Positions 1-7,995 of a stretch of 33,218 bases of DNA are shown here, piece by piece. The position numbers were made by a program, and so were the translations under genes. Within the stretch, counting starts at the first letter, position 1; every line of letters starts with the position of its first letter. A model generated the notes under the pieces. The model did not search any database. It was not told the origin of the DNA and saw only the letters and a program-made list of their open reading frames with translations. The stretch is from Spirochaetia bacterium (GTDB lineage: Bacteria; Spirochaetota; Spirochaetia; Sphaerochaetales; Sphaerochaetaceae), in NCBI GenBank assembly GCA_022482625.1, contig JAKVOU010000002.1:1-33218 (forward strand). Direction: 5' to 3'.

Positions 1-29
1 TACAACTTTCCCAATCAATAGGACTATAC
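1..29. repeat. Left terminal inverted repeat of the IS4-like element
   Basis: It starts TACAACTTTCCCAAT and ends GACTATAC. The reverse complement of 1720-1748 matches it except at positions 16, 18, 20 and 21. Confidence 0.9.
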
Positions 30-172
30 AATAACACTTGAAATCATCCATTTTTCATACAGAACCCCTCTTTCCTGTAATTTATGGAGAGGGTTACAGT
101 CGATTTGTCGTTTCTCTCGCGGCTTTGCTTGCGGAATGTTGGAAATTTCTCATGTCAGCATACGGTTTCTTC

Positions 173-210
173 TTGCATATATAGTCTAATTATTGTATAA
201 TTAAGACTAT
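173..210 (+). promoter_or_regulatory. Transposase promoter with overlapping dyad
   Basis: A -35 box TTGCAT (173-178) and a -10 box TATAAT (196-201) are separated by 17 bp. An imperfect dyad, ATAGTCT-AATTAT / ATAATT-A-AGACTAT (181-210), covers the -10 box. It could be an operator through which the element limits its own transposase, but that role is inferred from position alone. A strong ribosome binding site, AAGGAGG, lies at 215-221. Confidence 0.65.
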
Positions 211-228
211 ACACAAGGAGGGACTGCC

Positions 229-1725
229 ATGCCGATCCCAAAGGAAGTACTAGCGGTCGAGCGACCCAAGAATTCAATCGTCATCGTGTACGGCAAGGAC
301 CGCGACCGTTACGCGGTAAGGGCCAGGGTCGGATGCAGAAGTGTCGGAAGCCGAAGACTTCCGGTCAACGGTCCGACCATCGGCCATATAGTGGACGGCA
401 AGTACATACCCCTCGGGGAAGATGCCCCGCCGCCCGTGTCTGGGGCGGCCGTGGACCTCAAGGACTGGGCAAACATCATCCTTGCGCAGAAACTCTTTGC
501 TGACATGCTCATTGAGCTAGGAGAATCCTATAGCAGGGAGGATGCGCTCAGGATCTGGTCCATCGCTGTGCTCAGGGTCTGCTTCAGCGGTATAAAGGAT
601 TATGAGCTGAAAGATGCGTATGAGGAGAGTTTCCTGTCCGAGCTGTATCCTGATGTAGCCCTCTCGAAGAACACGGTCTCCACCTTCCTGAACAATCTTG
701 GACGTACCTGTTCAAAGATCACCCTGTTCATGAGGGCCAGGGCTTCGAAAGTCGAGATGGATCACCATGTACTGATTGACGGGACATTGAAATCGGATGA
801 ATCGAAGGTAAATTCTCTCTCGGATTTTTCCAGGAAAGCCAGGACGAAAGGAACCAGGGACATCTCTGTCCTGTTCGCTTTCGATCTTGAAGCGATGGAA
901 CCGGTATGCTCCAAGTGTTTTCCGGGCAACATGCTTGATGTCACCGCCTACGATGAATTCATCTCCGAGCACCAACTGACAAAGGGAATCGTAGTTGCAG
1001 ACAAAGGATTCCCCCAGTCCGTAGCAAGGCAGCATTTCAAGCAGCATCCCGACCTCCATTACCTGAATCCTCTGAAGAGGAATGCGAAGATTGCATCGCA
1101 ACTCCATATGCTTGAGTTTACAGAGCTTCTTCAAGGGTATGAAGGCATAACCTGCAGGAAGGAGAAAGGTGGGGACCGATGGCTCTATTCCTTCCGGGAT
1201 GCCTACAGGGCTTCAAAGGAAGAACGTGACTGGCTGAGCCGAAGCCGGAAAAAGAAGAATTACCGCCTCACTGATCTTGAGAAGGCAAGAGCGACATTCG
1301 GGACGGTGGTCCTTGAGTGCGATCTGGACACAGATCCCCAGACGATCTACAAAGCCTATTCCAAGAGATGGGAGATCGAGATTGTCATGAGATTCTACAA
1401 GTCAGCACTCGAATTCGATGAGACCCGTGTGCATGACGACTACAGCGTGATAGGAAGCGAGTTCTGCGACTTCCTCGCTTCCGTGCTCACCTTCAGGATG
1501 ATAGCTGCCTTTGACGAGGCCAAGTTACTCGAAGATTTGCCGTATAAGAAGATCATGAGGATCCTGGCAAGGGCGAAGATGTTCAATGATCCTGGTATCG
1601 GGTGGCGTCTGATCAAGATCAATCCGTCACAGGAGGAAGTCCTGAAGAGACTCGACATTCATCCCACAGAGAAGCTTCAACCGAAGAAGAAACGCGGTCG
1701 TCCTCCTAAAGTGAAGCCCGTATAG
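229..1725 (+). CDS. IS4-superfamily DDE transposase
   Basis: This 498-residue transposase catalyses cut-and-paste movement of the surrounding element. The expected catalytic triad is visible: Asp184 in LIDGTLKS, Asp258 in VVADKGFP, and Glu384 within the Y-x2-R-x3-E-x6-K signature of IS4 enzymes (Tyr377, Arg380, Glu384, Lys391). The C terminus is very basic (KPKKKRGRPPK), as expected for DNA contact. The ATG at 229 follows AAGGAGG with a 7-nt spacer. The stop codon lies inside the right terminal repeat, so the gene runs to the end of the element. No frameshift or internal stop is seen, so the enzyme is probably intact. Codons look more G+C rich than in the surrounding AT-rich DNA, consistent with acquired DNA. 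Confidence 0.93.
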   Translation: MPIPKEVLAVERPKNSIVIVYGKDRDRYAVRARVGCRSVGSRRLPVNGPTIGHIVDGKYIPLGEDAPPPVSGAAVDLKDWANIILAQKLFADMLIELGESYSREDALRIWSIAVLRVCFSGIKDYELKDAYEESFLSELYPDVALSKNTVSTFLNNLGRTCSKITLFMRARASKVEMDHHVLIDGTLKSDESKVNSLSDFSRKARTKGTRDISVLFAFDLEAMEPVCSKCFPGNMLDVTAYDEFISEHQLTKGIVVADKGFPQSVARQHFKQHPDLHYLNPLKRNAKIASQLHMLEFTELLQGYEGITCRKEKGGDRWLYSFRDAYRASKEERDWLSRSRKKKNYRLTDLEKARATFGTVVLECDLDTDPQTIYKAYSKRWEIEIVMRFYKSALEFDETRVHDDYSVIGSEFCDFLASVLTFRMIAAFDEAKLLEDLPYKKIMRILARAKMFNDPGIGWRLIKINPSQEEVLKRLDIHPTEKLQPKKKRGRPPKVKPV

Positions 1726-1748
1726 TCTCACTCATTGGGAAAGTTGTA
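1720..1748. repeat. Right terminal inverted repeat of the IS4-like element
   Basis: It ends CATTGGGAAAGTTGTA, the inverted counterpart of bases 1-29. The transposase stop codon (1723-1725) is inside it. Confidence 0.9.
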
Positions 1749-2522
1749 ATTAAGATTAAATCTTATGGTGATTTGTTGGATGCTTTGGAAAACAGAATGG
1801 ATGATTTTGCTTTGCATGGATGTATCGCAAGTGACCATGATATCAACAGACCCATATATATCGGTGTTGATGAGGCCTCTGTTGAATCACTGTTTCAAAA
1901 AAGATTGCAGGGCAATTTGCTGACAGAGGATGAATATCACGCCTATCGGTCTGCACTGTTATTACATTTGGCAAAAAGTTATCATAAGCGTAATTGGGCA
2001 ATGGAACTGCATGTTGGCTGTAATAGGAACCAGAATCATCGGATGACCCGATTGTTAGGCGAATCAACAGGATTTGATTCTACAGGCGATTATGAAGTTG
2101 CTGAAGGCGTTGGTGCTTTCCTTGATGCTTTGGCATCTCAGGCTGAATTACCAAAGACGATACTCTTTTCATTGAATCCAAAAGATAACTGGATACTTGC
2201 TAGTTTGGCAAATACATTCCAAGGTACAGAGATCCCTTCAAAAATTCAACTTGGCGCTGCTTGGTGGATGCAGGATCATAAATACGGAATGGAACAGCAG
2301 TTGATAGCTTTGTCCAGTTCCGGATTGTTGGGTACATTTATTGGTATGCTTACAGACAGTCGATCATTTTTATCTTATTCACGTCATGAATATTTCCGAA
2401 GAATCCTTTGCAATTTTATTGGGAATCTTGTTGAAAATGGGGAATATCCAATGAGTGAGAATCTAGGAAAGCTTGTAGAAAATATTTGCTATAACAATGC
2501 TACATATTATTTCAAAATATGA
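1749..2522 (+). pseudogene. uxaC: uxaC 3' fragment: glucuronate isomerase cut by the insertion sequence
   Basis: UxaC converts D-glucuronate to D-fructuronate (and galacturonate to tagaturonate), the first step of hexuronate catabolism. The reading frame from 1749 gives IKIKSYGDLLDALENRMDDF and continues to the natural C terminus (NNATYYFKI). It contains the UxaC hallmarks ELHVG, RNQNHRM, LPKTILFSLNPKDN and GMLTDSRSFLSYSRHEYFRRI. By alignment from memory it matches about residues 220-470 of E. coli UxaC, roughly the C-terminal half. The N-terminal half, with the metal-binding start of the barrel, is absent and should lie left of the insertion sequence, outside the window. A TTG at 1773 could start a 249-residue product, but a half-barrel is unlikely to be active. 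Next downstream are uxuA and uxuB. Confidence 0.9.
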
Positions 2523-3133
2523 TGATATCTAAAGTTAGGATTAGTTGATTATATATTATGTGAAATAATGAGCAATTTGCAAAAATGCAGTATGGAACTG
2601 TTACGTTTATGAATGACATTGGATTTGAGTGAGCCCTAAATGCAAGCATCAGAAGTAACAAATAACATATACCGGATATTTCTGATTCCATTCAATTTAT
2701 GTTGTTGAGATGAAAAAAGATTCGAAACATATGAGGTATCGGTCCTTTTATATCATGAGAATTAGAATGACATAAGAGGAAAATTATGAATATCACTAAA
2801 ACGAGGCTTAACTAAATAATATATAATTCTAAAATTTATGACTGAAAAGTTGTCTACTTACAATTGAAATAGATAATTGTTTGTGAAAATATAATTATTT
2901 TCGGACTAAATATCGTTTATTGTTTGTGCGTAGTTATACAAACTTACAGTAGATAATCTTTTTGCTATTGAATATTGAGATACATAGTCTTGAAGATTGT
3001 ATGGAATACAGAATGAAAAAAACTGTGTGGAGTATAATTTTTTACATGCAGTTCAAAAGACACCAAGTAAGATTATTATGCCTATTTGACTTGGTAGTTA
3101 TGATTTGGTGCGAGGATTTTGGAGGAGCTTTTG
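2523..3133. other. AT-rich intergenic region before uxuA
   Basis: No convincing gene was found in these 611 bases. Short open frames lack ribosome binding sites and recognisable motifs. The stretch holds a candidate promoter (2850-2877), two copies of TAGATAAT (2870-2877 and near 2951) and a GTTTGT-N10-ACAAAC inverted repeat near 2920-2942 that could be a regulator site. The region presumably drives uxuAB. Confidence 0.5.
2850..2877 (+). promoter_or_regulatory. Candidate promoter for uxuAB
   Basis: TTGTCT (2850-2855) and GATAAT (2872-2877) are separated by 16 bp. It is the best -35/-10 pair seen in this gap, but it lies about 250 bp from the start codon, so the call is weak. Confidence 0.3.
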
Positions 3134-4201
3134 ATGAAGATGACGATGCGCTGGTACGGTTCAAAATTTGATACTGTAACCTTAAAACAGATGAGACAGA
3201 TTCCTGGTTTGAAGGGCGTCATTACGACCTTATATGATATTCCGGTAGGAGAAGTATGGCCGCAGGATCGAATCCATGAACTGAAGGAAGAAGTCGAAGC
3301 TTCAGGGCTCGTGATAGAGGGTATCGAAAGTATCAATATCCATGATGCAATCAAAATTGGCTTACCTGAACGGGACCGATATATCGAGAATTATATAGCA
3401 GCCCTTGAGCATCTTGGAAAAGAAGGCATTACGCTGGTATGCTACAATTTCATGCCTGTCTTTGATTGGACTCGGACCGATTTGTCCAAACAGCGGCCAG
3501 ACGGTTCCTTTGTCATGGCATATGATCAGAAAAAGGTCGATGCCCTTGATCCACAGGCTTTCTTTGACCAGACGAATTCCAATAGCAACGGCTTTGTGAT
3601 GCCCGGTTGGGAACCGGACAGGCTGGCTCATGTCAAGGAACTGTTTGCAGCATATGCTTCGGTTGATGCCGATGTACTGTTCAATAACCTTGTTTATTTC
3701 CTTAAGGCAATCGAACCGATATGCGAAAAATATGGGATCAAAATGGCAATCCACCCAGATGATCCCGCATGGTCGGTCTTTGGACTGCCAAGGATTATTA
3801 CAGGAAAGGAAACAATTCTCAGATTAATGAAGGCTGTCGACAAACCATTCAACGGACTGACTTTCTGTACTGGATCTCTTGGAACGAATCCAAAGAATGA
3901 TCTTCCTGGAATTGTCAGGGCATTGCCAGGCCGGATACATTTTGCCCATATAAGGAATCTGCAGCATTTTTCACCTGGTGTATTTGAAGAATCCGCACAT
4001 CTTTCAAGTGATGGTTCATTTGATATGTATGAAATTTGCAAAGCACTCTATGACATTGGTTTCGATGGCCCTGTCAGACCTGACCATGGCCGTATGATTT
4101 GGGGAGAAAAAGCGATGCCTGGTTATGGACTGTACGACAGGGCACTCGGAGCTACATACATCAATGGATTGTTTGAAGCAATTGAGAAATCCAACAGATA
4201 G
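3134..4201 (+). CDS. uxuA: Mannonate dehydratase UxuA
   Basis: UxuA dehydrates D-mannonate to 2-keto-3-deoxy-D-gluconate in the cytoplasm, using a divalent metal in a TIM barrel. The 355-residue protein opens with MKMTMRWYG. It carries the family motifs YDIPVGE (34-40), HPDDP (207-211), FCTGSLG (244-250), HIRN (272-275) and DHGRMIWGE (317-325), with the C-terminal PGYGLYDRALGATY. The ATG at 3134 was chosen because GGAGGAG (3121-3127) lies 6 nt upstream. A TTG 15 nt earlier would overlap that site. It is shorter than the E. coli enzyme (394 residues), as is usual for Gram-positive and spirochaete forms. uxuB follows after 30 nt, so the two are almost certainly cotranscribed. Confidence 0.95.
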   Translation: MKMTMRWYGSKFDTVTLKQMRQIPGLKGVITTLYDIPVGEVWPQDRIHELKEEVEASGLVIEGIESINIHDAIKIGLPERDRYIENYIAALEHLGKEGITLVCYNFMPVFDWTRTDLSKQRPDGSFVMAYDQKKVDALDPQAFFDQTNSNSNGFVMPGWEPDRLAHVKELFAAYASVDADVLFNNLVYFLKAIEPICEKYGIKMAIHPDDPAWSVFGLPRIITGKETILRLMKAVDKPFNGLTFCTGSLGTNPKNDLPGIVRALPGRIHFAHIRNLQHFSPGVFEESAHLSSDGSFDMYEICKALYDIGFDGPVRPDHGRMIWGEKAMPGYGLYDRALGATYINGLFEAIEKSNR

Positions 4202-4231
4202 CGGATTGATGATGGAGGAGAGGTAGACGAC

Positions 4232-5842
4232 ATGCAATTGACTGCAAAAGAATTGAAAGAACGTACTACATGGCTTTCAAAAGGATATGAATTACCACAA
4301 TTTGACCATCAGAAAATGATTGACAGCACCTTGCAGGAGCCTGTATGGATTCACTTTGGTGCTGGTAATATTTTCAGAGGATTTCCTGCCATGCTCATGC
4401 AGAAACTCTTGGATGAAGGTCTGGAAAAGAAAGGCATCATTGTCGGAGAAGGGTTCGATTATGAAATCATCGATCGGATATATGTACCCCATGATAATCT
4501 TTCTTTGCTTGTTACTTTGAATGATAACGGTACAATTGACACTTCCGTGGTTGCATCGGTAGCTGCTGCATGGAAATGCAATCCTTCCTTTTCGAGGGAA
4601 TGGGAGAATTTCAAAAATGCTTTTGAAAAACCATCACTTCAAATGGTATCGTTTACAATAACGGAAAAAGGCTATGCAATGAAAGGACAGGATGGCAATT
4701 ATTTCCCATTTGTACAAGAAGATATAGGCCAAGGACCGGATGGAAATCTCAAAGGCTTGATGGGTATGGTTACTGCACTCGTTTATCATCGTTATAAGAG
4801 TTATGGGGTACCGCTTGCCTTGTGTAGCATGGACAATTGTTCACATAATGGCGAAAAGCTTCAGACGGCTGTTTCTACTATGGCAAATGAATGGGTAGAA
4901 AAAGGTCTGTGTGAAAAAGGTTTCCTAGCTTATCTTCATGAGCAAATCAGTTTTCCTTGGTCAATGATAGACAAGATTACACCGAGGCCTGATGCTGATG
5001 TACAGCATATGCTGAAGAAAAATGACTTTGAGTCGACTGATGTAGTCATTACGGCGAAACATACCTATATTGCTCCGTTTGTCAATGCCGAGAGACCTCA
5101 ATATCTGGTCATCGAGGACAAGTTCCCCAACGGCAGGCCATGTTTGGAAAAAGCTGGTGTCTACTTTACTGACCGAGATACAGTCAACAAGGTCGAAAAG
5201 ATGAAGGTTTGTACTTGCCTGAATCCTTTGCACACCTGCTTGGCAATTTATGGTTGCCTCTTGGGATATAATCGGATTGCCGATGAGATGAAAGATGCCC
5301 AGCTAAATAAAATGGTTCATATTCTTGGATATGATGAAGGCCTGCCTGTTGTTGTGGATCCCGGTATCATTGAACCAAAGGCCTTTCTTGATGAGGTACT
5401 GGAAACTCGTTTTCCGAATCCTTTTATGCCTGACACCCCTCAACGTATTGCCTGTGATACAAGCCAAAAGCTTCCCATCAGGTATGGGGAAACGATCAAG
5501 GCATATATGGCAAGTGACAGCCTTGATATAAAAAGACTTACAGTCGTTCCGCTGGTCATTGCCGGATGGTGCAGATATCTCATGGGTATTGATGATGAAG
5601 GTAAAGCTTTCCAGCCATCACCGGATCCGAGGCTTGAGCAGGAAAGAGAATATCTGAAAGACGTGAAGCTGGGTGATGAAGGTCCTTTTGATGAGGCACT
5701 TAGGCCTATACTCAGCGATGCGTCACTTTTTGCTGTAGATTTATACAAGGCTGGCCTTGCAGGCAAAGTGACTGATTATTTTACACAACTTGTAAAAGGC
5801 AAAGGAGCTGTCAGAAGTACTCTGCAAAAGTATATAAAGTAA
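4232..5842 (+). CDS. uxuB: Fructuronate reductase / D-mannonate oxidoreductase UxuB
   Basis: The enzyme belongs to the long-chain mannitol dehydrogenase family and reduces D-fructuronate to D-mannonate with NADH, supplying UxuA. The 536-residue protein has the N-terminal nucleotide-binding motif HFGAGNIFRG (41-50) and the family catalytic K-x5-N-x2-H pattern (Lys325, Asn331, His334 in MKVCTCLNPLH). The all-helical C-terminal domain includes AGWCRYLMG. The start follows GGAGGAGAGG (4214-4223) with an 8-nt spacer. It is longer than E. coli UxuB (486 residues) but matches the long form common in Clostridia and spirochaetes. Tagaturonate reductase (UxaB) is a relative, but the neighbouring uxuA favours UxuB. 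No kdgK or kdgA is seen in the window. Confidence 0.9.
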   Translation: MQLTAKELKERTTWLSKGYELPQFDHQKMIDSTLQEPVWIHFGAGNIFRGFPAMLMQKLLDEGLEKKGIIVGEGFDYEIIDRIYVPHDNLSLLVTLNDNGTIDTSVVASVAAAWKCNPSFSREWENFKNAFEKPSLQMVSFTITEKGYAMKGQDGNYFPFVQEDIGQGPDGNLKGLMGMVTALVYHRYKSYGVPLALCSMDNCSHNGEKLQTAVSTMANEWVEKGLCEKGFLAYLHEQISFPWSMIDKITPRPDADVQHMLKKNDFESTDVVITAKHTYIAPFVNAERPQYLVIEDKFPNGRPCLEKAGVYFTDRDTVNKVEKMKVCTCLNPLHTCLAIYGCLLGYNRIADEMKDAQLNKMVHILGYDEGLPVVVDPGIIEPKAFLDEVLETRFPNPFMPDTPQRIACDTSQKLPIRYGETIKAYMASDSLDIKRLTVVPLVIAGWCRYLMGIDDEGKAFQPSPDPRLEQEREYLKDVKLGDEGPFDEALRPILSDASLFAVDLYKAGLAGKVTDYFTQLVKGKGAVRSTLQKYIK

Positions 5843-5908
5843 GTCAGTATGCTACTATGATAAGTTGAAAGATACGTCAATCCAGAATATTCCCAAAGTG
5901 ATAGTATC

Positions 5909-5941
5909 AACAGGTGCCAATGATCAGGTTCCTGTTTTTTT
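5909..5941 (+). terminator. Probable terminator of uxuAB
   Basis: AACAGG (5909-5914) can pair with CCTGTT (5931-5936), followed by a run of T to 5941. The stem is short and the loop long (16 nt). It lies between convergent uxuB and ptuB and overlaps the last codons of ptuB. Confidence 0.4.
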
Positions 5942-6571
5942 CTGAATTAAGCGGTCAATGAAATATAATATGACCCCGATATAAGGGACATAAGAATCTT
6001 CTGCTAACAGAAGTTGCTTCTTCTTTCGTAGTTTTCCGAGACTGAATGAATTTTCTTTACTGAGTTCTTCAGTCAATGTCTTGTAGACCTGTTGTCTGTT
6101 CAATCTGAAAGTTTTGTTGTTCAGATTCAAGATGTCATTCAGTTCTTTATTATAGTGACTATCTGTAGACTCGATTTTTCCTCTGCGTGTATAAGAAAGA
6201 GTATCTATACAGCTTTGCTTTTGCGGGTCAAAGGAGAGCCTGCTGTCACCTTTATGCTTATCACAAGTCGTTTCACCTAAAGGACCTTGTGCATGGCCAT
6301 TGCATACGAACAGCAAATTATTCCAATCCAGTTGCAGAGATTGTCCTTGGGGACAAGATTGCGGAATATAATGTTCTATGGTTCCACAAGGATCTTCAAC
6401 TTCATTGCAGGAAACCCTTCTCATGCAATACGCACAAAGGCCATGTTGCTCTTTGCAGAGATTTGCTTTCATTTGGTTTTTTATCTTTGTGTCTAATCCA
6501 ATATATGTTCCGCCAGAACATCTGTATGTAGTTAAATCCTTAGGCTCTTTTCTTTTTCTTATTGCTATCAT
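5924..6571 (-). CDS. ptuB: HNH endonuclease of a Septu-like defence system (PtuB)
   Basis: This 215-residue protein resembles the HNH nucleases found as PtuB in Septu systems and next to Ec78-type retrons. It has Cys46-AY-Cys49, then IEHYIPQ (Glu66, His67), then DWNNLLFVC (Asn84/85, Cys90), then CDKHKGD (Cys103, His106). This is the zinc-braced beta-beta-alpha-metal nuclease layout, with four Cys as the likely zinc ligands. In Septu, PtuB is the effector that cuts nucleic acid when the ATPase partner senses phage. The gene starts inside the end of ptuA (ATGA overlap, 6568-6571), so translation is coupled. The substrate cannot be read from the sequence. Confidence 0.8.
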   Translation of the reverse strand: MIAIRKRKEPKDLTTYRCSGGTYIGLDTKIKNQMKANLCKEQHGLCAYCMRRVSCNEVEDPCGTIEHYIPQSCPQGQSLQLDWNNLLFVCNGHAQGPLGETTCDKHKGDSRLSFDPQKQSCIDTLSYTRRGKIESTDSHYNKELNDILNLNNKTFRLNRQQVYKTLTEELSKENSFSLGKLRKKKQLLLAEDSYVPYIGVILYFIDRLIQKKTGT

Positions 6572-7836
6572 ACTGATGAAGACTCCGGAGTTTCCAAGGC
6601 AAGGGAAACTTGTGCAGAAGTTAAATCTGGATCATTCGCGTTCAATTTTTGTTCGAGTATATTTAGTTTTTCTTTTGCAGATATATAATCGTCCTCATCT
6701 AATGCTTTGTAGAATTCCTTGAACAGTATACTGATTTCCTGTGGCTTGTCGTCTACATTCATGATAAGCTTTGCTACATTGTTAAGGCTGCTTCCATAGT
6801 TGCCGATTATTTTCTGTAACTCAAAATTCTTTAAATAGCTGACGCTATCTTTTGGAGCTGCAGAGATAACGAAAGGTGAATGTGTAGTAATGAGAAATTG
6901 GCAATTGGGAAAGGTATTCAGTAATTTGTCGAGAACTACATATTGCCATGAAGGATGTAGGTGTAGCTCTATTTCATCTATCAATATGATGCCTTCTCCT
7001 TCCAATGGATTTTGTCTCTTGGGATTTGCTATTGCCAATTTTCTAGCTAAGTCGCCTACAAGGGCAAGCAAGACTTGTTCACCATCAGACAGTTGTTCAA
7101 TTCTTAGATTGTCCCTGCCTTTGCTTACCCATAGGCCTTGGGGAGATTGCCAGTCAAAATGTAGATTTGAAAAGTCTGGTATGAATGTATAGATAGCTTT
7201 TTTGACATTTTCCAACAAAGGTTCTACATACGTTGCATCATGTTGTTCTCTGCTTTTTTGGTTCTGTAATGCTTCCATATCCCTGAACCACTCATAGAAC
7301 AGCTTGAACTCTGTATGAAAAAGATTTTCTTTTTCATAAATTGCAGTTGGAGAAAAAGTATGGTGTTTCCGTATCCTTGAAGGAATAGAATAACCTACTC
7401 TGGAAACTGTATAATAGGAATAGATCGGAAGATTACATTGCCCTTTTGTTTCTGTAATTTGTTTGCGCAACTCTGTGGCATAAGCATTTAATTCTTGAAA
7501 TGAACTTGAAATGTTCTGCTTCGTATACTGCCCTCTTTTTACCCTATACAGTTTCCATGTTATTTCATGTCCGATGGTATCTTCACAGGTAATCTCAAGT
7601 GTTGCACTGTTGCTATGTATGTTGATATCAGCTGTACTGTTGATACGTGTCCCATTTCCGTTCGGAGACAGAATACGTGCTGGAATCCATGAAATAGCTG
7701 TGAAGATTGCATCAAGCAATGTACTTTTGCCAGAACCATTTTCACCTGTAAAAACCTGCAATGGATAGGCTGGGGTTACTTCAAATGGTTTCTGAAATCC
7801 CCTGTATCCTTCCAGACGTATACGTTTGAGTTTCAT
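6568..7836 (-). CDS. ptuA: AAA/ABC-type ATPase of a Septu-like defence system (PtuA)
   Basis: Positions here count from a TTG two codons upstream of the chosen ATG. The protein has Walker A GENGSGKST (33-41), the ABC signature LSDGEQ (251-256), Walker B IILIDEIELHLHP (285-297) and the switch His in LITTHSP (321). This is the SMC/RecF/OLD-like fold of PtuA, without a C-terminal TOPRIM domain. That argues against an OLD nuclease or a Gabija GajA. The ATG at 7836 was chosen because AAGGGG lies 6 nt upstream. The length of 422 residues is on the short side for PtuA. No reverse transcriptase or retron RNA is seen beside it, so this is a stand-alone Septu-type pair. It lies 159 nt downstream of the ABC transporter genes on the same strand and may be cotranscribed or have its own promoter. 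Confidence 0.8.
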   Translation of the reverse strand: MKLKRIRLEGYRGFQKPFEVTPAYPLQVFTGENGSGKSTLLDAIFTAISWIPARILSPNGNGTRINSTADINIHSNSATLEITCEDTIGHEITWKLYRVKRGQYTKQNISSSFQELNAYATELRKQITETKGQCNLPIYSYYTVSRVGYSIPSRIRKHHTFSPTAIYEKENLFHTEFKLFYEWFRDMEALQNQKSREQHDATYVEPLLENVKKAIYTFIPDFSNLHFDWQSPQGLWVSKGRDNLRIEQLSDGEQVLLALVGDLARKLAIANPKRQNPLEGEGIILIDEIELHLHPSWQYVVLDKLLNTFPNCQFLITTHSPFVISAAPKDSVSYLKNFELQKIIGNYGSSLNNVAKLIMNVDDKPQEISILFKEFYKALDEDDYISAKEKLNILEQKLNANDPDLTSAQVSLALETPESSSV

Positions 7837-7901
7837 TGTCAACCCCTTGCTTTGTTTCTGATACTTTCAATAATACCCTATAAAATATACAGGACCAGTA
7901 T

Positions 7902-7915
7902 GAAACAATTGTTTC
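7902..7915. repeat. Perfect 14-bp palindrome upstream of ptuA
   Basis: GAAACAATTGTTTC is its own reverse complement and lies 66 bp upstream of the ptuA start. It could be an operator for a dimeric repressor. No regulator gene is adjacent, so the role is unassigned. Confidence 0.45.
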
Positions 7916-7995
7916 CGTAATATCAAGGAAGATTTCCATTTTGACAGTACTTGTTTCCAGAATGACTTTCTTACCGATCAAACCATATCTATTTC

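Larger units (their letters stand above)
1..1748 (+). mobile_element. Complete IS4-superfamily insertion sequence inserted in uxaC
   Basis: The element is bounded by imperfect 29-bp terminal inverted repeats (1-29 and 1720-1748, 25 of 29 positions matching) and carries one DDE transposase gene with its own promoter. At 1748 bp it is in the range of IS4/IS1634-type elements. Base 1 of the window coincides with the outer edge of the left repeat, so the left flank and any target duplication cannot be seen. Immediately after the right repeat an open frame encodes the C-terminal half of UxaC, so the element appears to have inserted in uxaC. The subgroup within the IS4 superfamily is not settled. 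Confidence 0.9.

Noticed and set aside
2590-2632. Short in-frame peptide reading YGTVTFMNDIGFE before a stop, resembling a gene remnant
   Set aside because: It is only about 17 codons, has no recognisable family, and the sequence before it has stops. It is not enough to call a pseudogene.
2962-3171. Open frame of 69 codons before uxuA
   Set aside because: It overlaps the uxuA ribosome binding site and start, lacks its own binding site and shows no motif.
5924-7836. Retron Ec78-type system
   Set aside because: The HNH and ATPase genes fit, but no reverse transcriptase gene or retron RNA is seen on either side.
6568-7836. Gabija GajA or OLD-family nuclease
   Set aside because: There is no TOPRIM domain after the ATPase part, and the partner is an HNH protein rather than a UvrD-like helicase.
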